64,000 nt of DNA from Siphonodentalium dalli. Taxonomy: Eukaryota; Mollusca; Scaphopoda; Gadilida; Siphonodentaliidae. Position 1 is the stretch's first letter. Every line of letters begins with the position of its first letter. Positions 22,752 to 33,911 of this stretch are shown piece by piece. The DNA lies in NCBI GenBank assembly GCA_032622095.1, contig CP136066.1:204066978-204130977 (forward strand), written 5' to 3'. Made by a program: the position numbers and the translations under genes. The notes under the pieces were generated by a model. It was not told where the DNA came from, did not search any database, and saw only the letters and a list, made by a program, of their open reading frames with translations.

Positions 22752-24775
22752 ATGGAGTTGCAGAAAGCCTTAATATTGATGAGATATTATAAGTACTGCT
22801 ACACCAAGGCAGTCAAGCAGCTTAAATATTTTGGTAAGTACACACTCTTGCATTGGCTCCAGGGCAAATTTTATAACTTATATAAATTTCAGTTTATTAA
22901 TTTAATTATTTTCAATAATTAAGGAACTCACGAAATAGGATTTTATTTCTATATTGGATAGATTTAACCTTTATTTCAACTTTTTCATCAGTTCTTAATG
23001 ATGGATGACGTCAGAAGTAAACTTATAAAGTGTACACAATTTAATAAATTATCTAACATTTATCTAAAATTTCTTGTGTTACTAGTACAAACAAAATACA
23101 GAAAGGAAACACATTTGTCTATATTGTCTCAAAATCCTAGATTCGCAGACTTGCCACATTACAACATTCACATAAAGTTGGTTCAATTAATATTGGCAGC
23201 TTCTGAAATAAGCCTTGTCTAAAAAAAAATAGCTGACAGAATTTTTGCTTCAGCTCAGCCATAACTGAGTAAACTGACTATATTAACAGGACTGCTGAGT
23301 GGCTTTGACATCATTTCGAATATGTGTTGCCTGTTCTCTAGTGTACTCTAATTTTTTTCATGAAAATTGTCGCCCTGTATGAGCTTATTCCGGTCTATAT
23401 GTTTATTATTTTTTTCAATTTTAAAACTGACATAAGCGTATAAAAATTGCCAGCTGTGACAAGCTGTACATAGCTTTTTACTGACAAGATTTATAAGCCA
23501 CAGCTGGCAACAGCCAATTACACATCCATGTAATGACACTCAACCCCATATAAAGTTACCTCTAATAGTGCATGTACCAATATTAATACTTATACATGTA
23601 CCGGTATTGGTACTGGTAGATATCAAAAACTGGATGTCATTGACTTTGAATTCAATTTACGGTTATTGGACACTCAAGTGCCAACGAGGGTTAACAGATC
23701 GATAACCAATGATCAGCTTGTTCGAATATTGAGACATCTAAGAATTTGTCCGCCCTGTACTTCTATTCCGGTCTGTTCTATTTTTGAAATTTGCCCAATT
23801 GTCCACCCTGTACTACTATTCCGGTCTGTTCTTCTATTCGGGACACTAGAGTAGGCACTAATTGTTGCTGCAAGCTTATCTTGTTGCATATTTGATTAAT
23901 TTTCTATTGATAGCACATTACAATGATGTATTATTATGATTAACATGATAACATTTACCTGTACATATTACTTATGATTAAGGTGCTCGGTATTATGCAT
24001 GCTTCAAAAACAAAAAGATTATAAGGAGATGTCCCTACAACACAATATCTTTGACCTATTTGAGTAATTTGGACCCAGTAGAGCCTTATCCTTTATTTGA
24101 ATAACCATGTCAGACCATAGGTCACCTCGCATATATAAGAGAATGCATTGGCTTAACACATATTAAAAATGATAAAATTGTCAAAGAATGTAGAAAAATA
24201 TTATAAAAATTGTTAAAAAAAATGTAAGAAAAAATTATAAAATTGTTAAAGAATGGTCGACTCGCATATATAAGAGAATGCATTGGCACAGGGCATAACT
24301 GTAACCATCACAATGTGGTCAATGAACCGGTTCCAATGATATCCATATTTGTAGGGTGTTATTTAGACAGACCGAAGATATTTTAGGCTGTTGAAGCTTT
24401 ATTTGGGCGTTTTTGGCCGTTTTGTTGGGTAAAGGGTTAATAAACTCTCTTTCCATCATTTCAGATTCGATCCATTCCAAACTGGAAAAGAGAGTTTTAC
24501 AAGCTGTTGACAAACACAATCTACAAGGTGCTGTTCCATTGATGAGAAAGCTGACAGTTATCGAAGGACTCAGGAAAACATATGAAGTGTACAGAGAAGA
24601 CAAACTCAAAAGCTTATATGATCTACTACGAGAGACTGTAAAAAAGCATCAAGTCAGAATAATTATCCGGGACCTGTTCACCAATACCCTTCTTCATTAT
24701 CATGACTGTTCGCCTCAGAATACATTCAACCATGGAGCGATACACGAATACTGCATGATGAAGAGATCTGCTTAA
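22752..24775 (+). CDS. Two-exon gene of unknown family, copy D (complete, diverged)
   Basis: Exon 1 is 22752-22833 with a GTAAGT donor; exon 2 is 24465-24775 after 'catcatttcag'. Exon lengths (82 and 311 bp), phase 1 and the stop are the same as in copies B and C, giving 130 aa. Changes relative to B include I18T, I21V, one Lys-to-Arg near the start of exon 2, and Leu-to-Ser, Lys-to-Asn and Pro-to-Ser near the C-terminus. Many other changes are silent (ttg/tta, tac/tat, gtg/gta, act/acc, cga/aga). The 1631-bp intron is much more diverged and holds a piggyBac-like MITE ending 28 bp before the acceptor. Two copies that keep frame and splice sites while the intron drifts indicate selection on the protein. 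Function unknown. Confidence 0.65.
23339..23850. repeat. Short scattered repeats in the copy D intron
   Basis: The phrase 'gccctgta...ttattccggtct' occurs at about 23371, 23753 and, as 'caccctgtac', 23801. It is absent from the B and C introns, so it arrived in D or was lost from the array. Confidence 0.5.
24110..24436. mobile_element. piggyBac-like MITE in the copy D intron (left end degraded)
   Basis: The right end TGTTGGGTAAAGGG abuts TTAA (24437-24440). Inside are the family's palindromic 'ctcgcatatataagagaatg' modules and the 'cagaccgaagatatttt' block shared with 45943-46334 and 60928-61308. In copies B and C the matching host site reads 'atattaataaactctcg' without the element, so they are empty sites. 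The left CCCTTTACCC end is missing. Confidence 0.75.
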
Positions 24776-24940
24776 TGCAGGATGTTTGTTATTTGTATGA
24801 ATAGTGCTTGTGTATAGATGCATGAATCTGTTTCTTGTTGAACCATTAAATCATTTATTAATCAATAATTATACAGTCATCAATTTTTAGTACCTTGCTC
24901 TTATGTTCCAATAAGCTAATTTAAGCATTTAAAGCAGTCG

Positions 24941-26526
24941 TGGTGGTTTGGAGACTGAAATTGTAATATCTTGTAGATTTTTGTGGGTAACAAGAGGCCT
25001 TGAAAATAGGCTCCATTGACTCCATTCCCAATTTCTTGTCTTGGCTTTATATGAACAAGATAGAGACAGCATTGCCCTTGGGCCTCCTCACCCCCCCCCC
25101 CCCCCCCCCCCCCCCCAGTATTAGCAGGATATATGAGGCTTCACAAAATACATGAACACAACAATTTGAATAACGTATGTCACAAGTGTTCGTTCAACAA
25201 TGGACAGCTGATGGAGTTGAGCATACTTAGATCTGTACACCTTTTGACAGGTATAGATGCCTCATGCCAACTGACCACAACTGACCATCCTTTCTTTCCA
25301 AACACTCCTTACTCTAAATCAAACCACTGTCCTTTCATTTCATTGGCTAATTGGTAATCCTTAACTCTTTGGCAGTCGGGTAAGTCATTTATGACATAAG
25401 ATATCCATGAGCAGTCCCCGAAATTAGACAAGGCAATAATCAATGCCATAGGAAACGCCGTGGTAATACTAATATGTGGAATCTATGTCACAGCATTAAA
25501 TTTGTTATGGGACATTTTCCTTATTTCGAGGGCTGCATGAATGCATATATATTGTTAATAAACTGACTCTTAACTGAGCAATATTATAACATTGGCCTAA
25601 TCAAACAAACAACTAAATTATTAAAAGCCCAAATTAATATAAATAATGAAAATCATATCCATCCAGATGAAATCTATGAAAAGTTCCAACTAACCTGATA
25701 TACAGGGAGCAAATTAACTGGCATCGCATCGCAATTTGCTGCCCACATTTGGATAATACTAATAGCTATGCAATTTGGTATGACTTTGCTATGATTTTAG
25801 AACAATGATATCTAATCATGTCAATGTGCGGTTATTTGCCAATCAAAATTTCAAAAGTAAATTGCTCCCTGCTGATATAGGCAGTGAAAGATCCAGGGAT
25901 TCCGAAGGCATATCCTGAAGGCCTGATCGGAGAAAGGTTTGGGAGGGGATGACCCCCTGCTGATGGTGGGGGTACGTTCTTCCCCTTGACATTTTTTGAA
26001 AATCCATTGCATCTAGGGCTCTTTGAGTCAGTATTTTGAATTTTACTGAGAGGTCAATTTGATCAAGTTTCTCAACCATAACTTTGGAAATTTTCATATA
26101 TGTATGGATTGGAAATGCTTATAAGTTATTGTCAGATATCTTTTGGTTCAATGGATTATGCTTATTCTGCTTGAAATGAGACTTACCATTATCACTCTAA
26201 TTCATATAATAGGCTATTTTCTAAAATTCAAGTGAGAGACAAATACGTAATATACTAGTACAGAAACAATGTCTATTTAATAAGTTAGTAATTACTATTA
26301 GTACTAATCTCTATGTTAATTTTTCATTTGGTGTTTAAGAGATCCCACCTCAGAACCAGGTTTATTTGATCAAATTGTCACTGTTCCTGTACTGTTTTTG
26401 ATTGAAATACTGAAGTCTGAAAGGCTGAATGATAACAAACCTGAACTCAAACTATTTGAAGTTTTAGATGAAAGCTAGATAAAGCCAAACATACTTTTCC
26501 AGTATGATTCCAACTGTTAAACTTAA
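24941..26526. other. Intergenic, with a poly-C tract
   Basis: A 26-C run lies at 25091-25116. A few short ORFs occur on both strands (for example 26097 to 25843 on the minus strand), but none looks like a gene. Confidence 0.35.
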
Positions 26527-27096
26527 GGGGGAGACGCACGTTTTGCATAAATCACAGTAAATCCAGCCAGAAATGGCAAGTGATTTTCAACATAATCAAC
26601 AAAGAATTTCTCTGGAAATATCTGGTGAAAAATCTTGAATTTTACATATGATAATTTTCATTGTATATAGTATCAGAGAAATTATAAAGAGACAATAACA
26701 ATAATGGATTTTAATACATTTGAGAGGTAGAAAATATTTGTATTGTTTTTGTCCCTTTAGGTACCGAGAACTGCCAGAAAAATTTATTATTTCAAACAAC
26801 ATGTCAACCATCAAATAGCTTATTGTCTTGACTCCATGAGAGGAGGCTTCATTTGTATCATAATTTTGAGTTAGCTTTTTAATTGCATATTATAGCATTA
26901 TACCCCCATGTATTATAATGAAGAATAAAGCAGTCACAAATATGCCAGCCCAATGAAAACAAATGTTCAAATGTGGTGCTGTCCACTCAAGCAGGGAGCA
27001 ATCAACAGAAATTAGGCCACAGTGTTAAGAGATATGGTGGTCAGATTTAACTTTGTTATGAACTCATGACCCAGAACTCAACTGAGCCCAATTTTT

Positions 27097-28707
27097 GGGA
27101 ACGGGAAGATTCGGCAGAGGGTAGTTTCGGCCATGTATTTTTCGGCGGAAGGAAGATTCGGCAGGGAAGATTCGGCGGGGAAGATTCGGCCAGTCGTTTG
27201 ATCTAACTAATTAGTGGAGGGATTACAGCTTGGGGATTACGGCTTATGTGGGACTAAGCGTGTGTGCGCATTTATTCTTTGTTGTAACAATAACAACTAA
27301 TTAGAGGGATTATAGAGTCTTGATTAACTCATTTTTAGTAATGACATATTTTATTAGACTTATTAGAATGGATGAAACATATTTACACAAGCTGATATAA
27401 CATAAGGTGTAACAGAAATACAAACAAAACCATTTAAAATACATTTATAACCGGCATTCTTTATTTGAAACATACAAAATCAACTAATAGTCTTGTCTTG
27501 TTATCTTCTTGTCTTGTTGTCGTCTTGTCTTCTTATTTATTTGCCTTGCCGATTCTGTAGATCTTGGTCACTTCTTGTAGGAATTCCGATGTTCTGATGT
27601 CCTCTTCTCTGTATTTTGCCCATAGGTCGCTGATCTTCGTATCTATTTCTGTGTATTTCTTCCTCACGTCTGTCTCGAGATCCCTGGCTGCAACGGCAAT
27701 TTCTACATGGGCTGCTTCAAGTTGAAGAATCGGCACCAGCTTGTAGAATGATAGGCGTTGGCCAGACTTGCTGTTAATCCTTGTTGTGAAGAATGAGTTG
27801 TTTATTAAAATATGTGTAAACACATTAACCATTTGTTTAACTTATTATACTTATATCTTATAAAGAGCGTTTATTACTTATTATTATTAGTCAACTGCTT
27901 GCTGACGAGGACGTACATTCCTATTACACTTAATACACGGGTAGTCTATGGGCTGATTTTGACGGAGGTTGTACGAAGGCATGATGAAGATGTGATATGG
28001 TGAAGTCAATTTCATTCAACTATATAGTCTAAAAGTCGTTATCTGATGCGGTAAAACAAACAACTGATCAGTTCTAACTGAAATGCACTCAGCAAACTTA
28101 TCTAAACAAACATCGAATAGTTCTCACTGAGATCATATCAGCATCAGAAAGACGACTCTGTATATTCTACCGACTGTTATACAAACACTTGGTGCCAACG
28201 TGAACAGAGTGTGAACAACGATCTAAATTTTTATTCGTTTTCTCATTGAATCTTCATTAATCATAATTCCTTATAGTGTTGGAACGTGATATTTGGATTT
28301 ACCACGTAATTTGTAAGTAATAACTTCAATATATTCACAATAAACTTACCTTATCATAAACCTAAAATAATCTCATAAACTATGTCAAACAAACTAATGA
28401 CAAAACATCAAAAAAGTATTAACAAAAGTAATTTATTCTTGTAAAATATTCTTGTAAAATATTCACTCATAAAACATACAAATAATCTCAAACAAAACAT
28501 CATATAAGTAATAGCTTCATTTAATTTAATTTATTCATCCAATATATTATTAAAAAATATGTCCACATACCGGTACTAGTAATTCATAGAACTTAAAACA
28601 TAAAATCTCCCGTCCCAATATATTGGTATAAACCTAGGAAGATTCGGCCGATAAAACCCGCCGAATCTTCCCTGCCGAATCTTCCCTCCGCCGAATCTTC
28701 ACGGACC
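27097..28707. mobile_element. Mutator-like element with 9-bp target duplication, nested
   Basis: Both ends read GGGnnCGnGAAGATTCGGC inward, followed by two or three more 'gaagattcggc' subterminal repeats. The flanking 9-bp direct repeat is CCAATTTTT (27088-27096 and 28708-28716). A 9-bp duplication and G-starting, repetitive termini suggest a MULE-type element. The only sizeable frame is 99 aa on the minus strand (27832 to 27533), a helical Glu/Lys-rich sequence with no recognisable transposase motif. The element is probably non-autonomous. Confidence 0.75.
27533..27832 (-). CDS. Small ORF inside the Mutator-like element, no known domain
   Basis: 99 aa, starting MVNVFTHILINNSFF. The second half (residues about 40-95) is helical and charged (VAARDLETDVRKKYTEIDTK...), as in a short coiled coil. 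It could be the last exon of an element-encoded protein, or chance. The element's other strand shows nothing larger. Confidence 0.25.
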   Translation of the reverse strand: MVNVFTHILINNSFFTTRINSKSGQRLSFYKLVPILQLEAAHVEIAVAARDLETDVRKKYTEIDTKISDLWAKYREEDIRTSEFLQEVTKIYRIGKANK

Positions 28708-29117
28708 CCAATTTTTCATTGACCAACAAGCATGGCATGAAAATTCTCAATAATAAAAAATTATTTATGGTAGTTGTCTTTCTGATTGAAAATAATCATT
28801 TAATTTCATGAATCAAGAAAAATTAAGTCTCCTCTCATGATCTTCAGATATGATATCATGTATATATGAAATGCACTTTCGAAAAAAATATGTTTTACAG
28901 TAGTTCTCGGTACCTGAACACAGTGAAATTTTAAAGATTTTTCATGCCATAAAAGTAAAGTAAATGAGATTATAATAACCAATTGTCCAATGATTCTTAT
29001 GTATGGTATCACAATTATCTCTTGTACAAAATTTCAGAAAGATATTCCTGATAGATTTAGAGAAAATACATTTTTAAATACCAGGAAATTTTGGCAAAAC
29101 GTGCGTCTGACCCTTAA

Positions 29118-30174
29118 ATAATTTTGTAAACTTATGTCAATATATATAAATATATAAATAATTTCCATCTTGTTATGATATGAATTGGGACCTAAATAGA
29201 AAAAAAAAGTAAAAAAATTTGGGTGGTTGGAGTTTGGGCGCCCAAACCGGTAAACGATATGAAAGACGGCCTGGATATGTCCCTGATAGGAGACAAATTT
29301 TGCAAGTTATTTACAGAGTAACATGATATTACCCTAGAACTACCGTAATCTACATAAATGTCATTCCAGCCACCAACCATACGATTATGGGGACATAAAT
29401 GTCGTCCTACCCACCATCAGTCCGACTCCAAATTAGTGTCCAATCCACTTCATAACAACAGGATTGACTTGATTAAGATTGACTGTCACAATTGATCAAG
29501 TCTAAATCCACACTCTTATTAATGTTACTGGAATATCAATACATATACAACATTTACTATATATAGATGTCAATATGTGCCACCCATGCCATGGTCAAAT
29601 TCAATGTTGTTCAAATTGCCATGTGATCCCGCTTTTGTTCAAATTGTTGACGAATAGCTCGAAAACACGCTAGTCAGTTTTTGTGGAAGCCGGTTAGAGG
29701 TAACCGAATGAAATCATGTCTACGACATCATGTTCACATAGAACAATATATACTCTCAATTGCATGAGAATAAGCCAACCGCTATTTAAATAAAGAAACA
29801 ATTTAATACTAACGATTTCCCTCGAAGATCTTTGAAATTTTCTAATTTGTAATAAGGGGAGAAAACTCTTTTGCAAATGGGTTGGTTTAAATTAACAGTA
29901 TTCTTTATTGGGCGATGGTGCTCTGTATATTGTTTTCAGTTCATCGACCCCGGGGCAGGTCTGTCAAATTAAAGAATTGGGGAATCTCACTGTTACGGCA
30001 CCCTTGATTATATATTTATTTAATTCTTATGCTATTAATCAATGTTCATGACAATAATCATGTTAAATTGGCCATATCATCACCAATGTTACGAACGACA
30101 ACTCTAAACGTTTAGAAACGGAAGTGAATGTTTGCACATTTTGAACTTGAAGGAAAGAGATTCATCCTCTTGAA
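29118..30174. other. Intergenic sequence upstream of tafazzin
   Basis: AT-rich. It should include the tafazzin promoter and 5' leader; no TATA box stands out. In-frame TGA codons lie 24-33 bp before the tafazzin ATG, which supports that start. Confidence 0.4.
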
Positions 30175-30972
30175 ATGTTTCGATATTACGAAGACTTTCA
30201 TAATATTTGGTTAATTCCGAAGAAGCCGACCGTCATATGGACGACCGCGAGCTACTTGACTATATTTCTTGTTGGCACATTCAGCAAAAGTCTTGTTCTA
30301 TTGAATAAAGTAAAAGTGCACAATCAGAAGCGGTTGTTCAGGTGTTTAGAAAAGAGGCCCAAAGGACAAGGGTTGATTACAGTTAGTAATCACTACAGCT
30401 GTATAGATGATCCATTTATATGGGGTACATTGAAGTACAGACACATGTTAAATGATGCTATGAGATGGACTCTCGCTGCAAACGATATATGCTTCAACAG
30501 CTACTGGGCGTCCTTGTTCTTTTGCCTTGGAAAAGTGCCACCAGTAGTAAGGGGAAAGGGTGTCTATCAACACAGTGTAGACTTCATAATTCAGCAGATG
30601 AACTGTGGGCAATGGTCACACATTTTTCCTGAAGGAAAAGTTAACATGCAGAGAGAATTCATGAGACTAAAGTGGGGTGTTGGGAGAATTGTTGCTGATT
30701 CAGAAAAGACACCTATTGTTCTTCCACTTTACCATATAGGGATACAGGATGTCTTACCAAATTCTAGGCCTTACTTTCCAAGGTTTAACAAGAAAGTGAC
30801 TGTTTTGGTTGGTGAACCAATAGACTTTTCTAATGTTTTAGTAAGTATGAAGTCCAAGAAAATGAGCCCTATGGAGATCCGGAAGTATATAACAGATAAA
30901 ATCCAAGATGAACTGATAATTCTGAAAGAAGCAACCAGAAAACTCCACAACAATGAACTTGAATCTCGGTGA
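30175..30972 (+). CDS. TAZ: Tafazzin, cardiolipin-remodelling phospholipid transacylase
   Basis: 265 aa in one uninterrupted exon. Tafazzin is a CoA-independent phospholipid-lysophospholipid transacylase that remodels mitochondrial cardiolipin; loss in humans causes Barth syndrome. The acyltransferase motif HX4D is at residues 73-78 (NHYSCIDDP), and the second family signature FPEGKVN is at 151-157. Further conserved stretches are KWGVGRIVADS and LPNSRPYFPRFNKKVTVLVG. An N-terminal hydrophobic segment (residues about 20-45) should anchor the protein in the interfacial leaflet of mitochondrial membranes. Length is normal for the family. In-frame stops precede the ATG, and AATAAA follows at 31051. 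The absence of introns is unusual for an animal tafazzin gene and suggests a retrocopy or intron loss. No frame damage is seen, so it is probably functional. Confidence 0.95.
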   Translation: MFRYYEDFHNIWLIPKKPTVIWTTASYLTIFLVGTFSKSLVLLNKVKVHNQKRLFRCLEKRPKGQGLITVSNHYSCIDDPFIWGTLKYRHMLNDAMRWTLAANDICFNSYWASLFFCLGKVPPVVRGKGVYQHSVDFIIQQMNCGQWSHIFPEGKVNMQREFMRLKWGVGRIVADSEKTPIVLPLYHIGIQDVLPNSRPYFPRFNKKVTVLVGEPIDFSNVLVSMKSKKMSPMEIRKYITDKIQDELIILKEATRKLHNNELESR

Positions 30973-31050
30973 CATAATTTATGTTGCAAATAGAAATTTG
31001 TATTAAATTTTTTTTTTTACTTCCAGTCACACACCTCCAATCCTCCATAC

Positions 31051-31056
31051 AATAAA
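31051..31056 (+). terminator. Polyadenylation signal of tafazzin
   Basis: AATAAA 78 bp after the stop codon. Confidence 0.5.
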
Positions 31057-31059
31057 CAG

Positions 31060-31565
31060 GTCAGGTGAACCACCGATCGTTCTATATAATAATAGCCGAT
31101 CAGTCTAAAATAGTTTGATTGGTCTTCCTGGCACAGTGCTCAGTACTGCTCACTCTTGTAAGAAAGGGGACTCTAAATTCTCAAATATTGAAATTTAGTT
31201 TGTTTACCAAAGATCTGTACATGTTTATACCGGTACATGTATTGAATATTCTCAGTAAATAATTATTCCATGTCTTTTATTAGTTTAAAAGAAATCCGAA
31301 TTTATTGTTTTCAAAGTATTGGTTGAAAGATAATTATAGAACATCAACAACAACATTTCTTCTAATTTAGATCTAAATATGGTTTTGTCATCAGAATGGA
31401 CAAATTACAACAAAATAATGCTAACCTCTGTCAACTATGGTATAAAATTTCCCAAAACATATTCAACGAAATATGGCCGTATTATCACTTGCGTATCTCA
31501 AAATTTGGTCGTATTACCACTTGATATTAAAGTTATCCATATTCATCCAAAATTTTGTCCGAGAC
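31060..31565. other. Intergenic, no supported gene
   Basis: AT-rich sequence after the tafazzin gene, with a short hypothetical ORF and no recognisable feature. Confidence 0.35.
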
Positions 31566-31760
31566 CATCGGTTTGCCAGCTCTTTTCTGGGCCACAAATA
31601 ATTATACATTTCGAGATATAACAAATTTCAAAAATCGATATCTGATCACTCTGATGGGTGACTCGACTCGAATTCCTTGACTCGAATGAAATATTTTTCA
31701 CCCCCGAAGCCAAAGAAATACTAGTAGTCATTTGGGAGATTTAATTCAGATTGTACATCT
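31566..31760. mobile_element. Half-copy of the foldback family at 49468-49883
   Basis: Shares 'atcgatatctgatcactctg', 'cttgactcgaat' and 'cgaagccaaagaaata' with the right arm of the 49468 element. The left arm is missing. Confidence 0.65.
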
Positions 31761-31984
31761 TTAATTGGTTTGCTGGCATATATCGACTTCTTGGGAACAT
31801 TGGTCTTTGGGTCATCACAGAGAGAGGATATTGGTGGAGTCTGTTGCATAACCATCTTGATGCTATTTTAATTCTCGCTACCATCATGTCAGATATCTTT
31901 AGTCTTGACCAATTTCAGCATTAGGTTTTCAGACATTCTTGTAATTGTTGCATGCTAAGGAGAGTCGGCCTCTAGATCAGTCAT

Positions 31985-32359
31985 TAAGCCTGCAAATAGT
32001 GTGTCTGACATTTGCAGAATGAGGTCCCAGAGGGTGAATTTTGTGATTCTATATCGCATACCGGACCAACATCACCAAATTCACCCTCTGGGAACCTCAT
32101 TCTGCTTAGATCTCATCTTCTGGGTAGTAAACTATAGTCTCAAATTAACATTGTTTTAGTTACTTTTTCCCTTCTTGGAAGTTTCTATATCCCCTAATTT
32201 GCTGACGATAAAATGCATAATCAAATTGACTAATGGGTGAACATCACCAACTTCAACTGGGGAACTTCAATCTGATTCTACTAGTAGGTCTCAGTTGAGG
32301 CCTAAGCAGAATTAGGTTCCCAGAGGGTGCATATGACAGACGCATTATTTACAAGCTTG
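31985..32359. mobile_element. hAT-like MITE, long form, degraded ends
   Basis: It begins near 'aagcctgcaaatagtgtgtc' and ends 'cattatttacaagcttg', and carries the internal block ('agttactttttcccttctt' ... 'atcaccaacttcaact') of the element at 52391-52803. No clean 8-bp duplication remains. Confidence 0.7.
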
Positions 32360-32539
32360 ATGTTAATGATAGGTGGGCTCTTGAGCAGATAGTATCCATG
32401 TATGGTGCTCTGATTGATGTAAGCTCTTTGCACTTGACAATGAAATGTTGCATATCTTCTACACCAGTTGAGCACAAAGGACACATGACTTGCATAGTTT
32501 AGCATTTGGAAATTTAGCATGGGGGCCCTATTTGAAGCC

Positions 32540-33396
32540 CTCTGGTGTGAATAATTAGAATGTCTTGGGGAGGAACCACCCTACAACACCCTTTGTTTGA
32601 CCAAAATCATTCAAGGGGCCGAGAAATTGCATGGGTGCTCTATTTTACCCCTCTGGATGGTGACCATTTTGGATTGGGTTGGAGTGAATATTTAGAATGT
32701 CTTGGGGGGGGGGGGGCCACCCTACAACACCTTTTGTTTGATCTCAATCGGTCAAGGGTCCAAAAAATATGGCATGGGTGCGGAACCCCTCCTGGAAAGC
32801 AGCCATTTTGGATTGGGTGGGGTGAATGTCTTGGGGGGCACCTTTCAACACCCTTTGTTTGACCTCAACCTGTCAAGGGTCTGACAAATGGCATGGGTAC
32901 CCTATTTGATCCCCTCTGGATGGCAGCCATTTTGGATTGGGGTTGAGTGAATATTTAGAATGTCTTGGGGGGGGGGGGGGCACCCTTTGTTTGATCAATA
33001 TTGAATCCCCTCTGGACGGCGGCCAATTTAGATCTGGGTGGGGTGAATATTTAGAATGTCTCTTGGACACCCTACAACACCCTTTTCTTGACCTAAATCG
33101 GCCAAGAAATGTCATGGTTGCCCTATTTGGACCGTTCTGGATGGTGGCCATTTTGGATCGGGGTGGGGAGAATATTTAGAATGTCTTGGGGTGGCCACCC
33201 TACAAAACCGTTTCTTTGACCTAAATCTGTCTAGGGACTGAGAAATGGCATGGGTGCCCTATTTGAATCCGTCATGACGGTGGCCATTTCGGATCGGGTT
33301 GAATATTTAGAATGTCTCGTGGGGGGCACCATACAACACCCTTTGTTTGACCTAAATCGGTCAAGGAACCGAGAAATGCATGGGTGCCATATTTAA
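32540..33396. repeat. Degenerate ~125-150 bp satellite, left part
   Basis: The phrases 'gaatatttagaatgtcttgggg', 'ccctacaacaccctttgtttga' and 'ggccattttggat' recur in order about six to seven times. Several units have G runs of 8-12. The array continues after the Helitron block, at 35078. Gly/Pro-rich ORFs here come from the repeat. Confidence 0.85.
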
Positions 33397-33418
33397 TCTC
33401 ATATATATTTTGAAGACC

Positions 33419-33451
<33 letters not shown>

Positions 33452-33911
33452 TTGTCTGTCATTAATACAAATCTACGATTATCGACCGATCGGGACGAAA
33501 CTTGGTACGTGTGTGTAGTTTGACCAGGCGGTGGTCGTTGTCGTATTGGCGAGCCCGTGCAGCGCATGCGCAGACGAGATCTCGGAAACGGGTGGAGCTA
33601 TCGACTTGAAATTTGGTATGTGAATGTATCTTGCCCCGAATACGAATTTTATCGGGTCGCCGAGCCCGTGCGACGCCAGCTTCGCGCATGCGCAGACCAG
33701 ATCTCGGAAACGGGTGGAGCTATCTACTTGATATTTGGTATGTGAATGTATCCTGCACCGGATACGAATTTTATCGGGTCGCGAGCCCGTGCAACGCCAG
33801 CTTCGCGCATGCGCAGACCAGATCTCGGAAACGGGTAGAGCTATCGACTTGAAATTTGGTTTTTGAATAGCCCGGATGAATAGCCCGGACAACGTCGGGC
33901 TTATCGGCTAG
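33397..33911. mobile_element. Helitron-like element, copy 1 of 3
   Basis: Starts TCTCATATATATTTTG after host A (33396) and ends ATCGGCTAG before T. A stem AGCCCG/CGGGCT lies just upstream of CTAG. 5' TC, 3' CTRR, a subterminal hairpin and no target duplication are the Helitron hallmarks. Inside is a ~120-bp module ('cagcttcgcgcatgcgcaga... cgggtggagctatc') repeated about three times, and a (GTCT)n microsatellite. It has no Rep/helicase, so it is non-autonomous. Confidence 0.8.

Larger units (their letters stand above)
22317..24940. repeat. Dispersed duplicate (copy D) of the two-exon gene segment
   Basis: Homology to 4353-5765 and to the downstream flank after 487 is clear. It begins 'ctgacattcacacctgtccc' and fades in the 24900s. 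It lacks the MADF/BESS-like gene, the poly-C blocks, the half-MITE and the downstream MITE. Confidence 0.85.
26527..29113. mobile_element. TTAA-flanked inverted-repeat element, split by a nested insertion
   Basis: The ends GGGGGAGACGCACGTTTTGC and GCAAAACGTGCGTCTGACCC are inverted copies (GGGnnAGACGCACGTTTTGC). Both are flanked by TTAA (26523-26526 and 29114-29117), a target site typical of piggyBac-type insertion. 'ggtaccgagaactgcc' near 26760 pairs with 'agttctcggtacc' near 28900, so the arms are long. Removing the nested 1.6 kb element leaves about 970 bp with no transposase frame. Confidence 0.75.

Noticed and set aside
32560-33179. Gly-rich and Pro-rich ORFs
   Set aside because: They arise from satellite units with long G runs.
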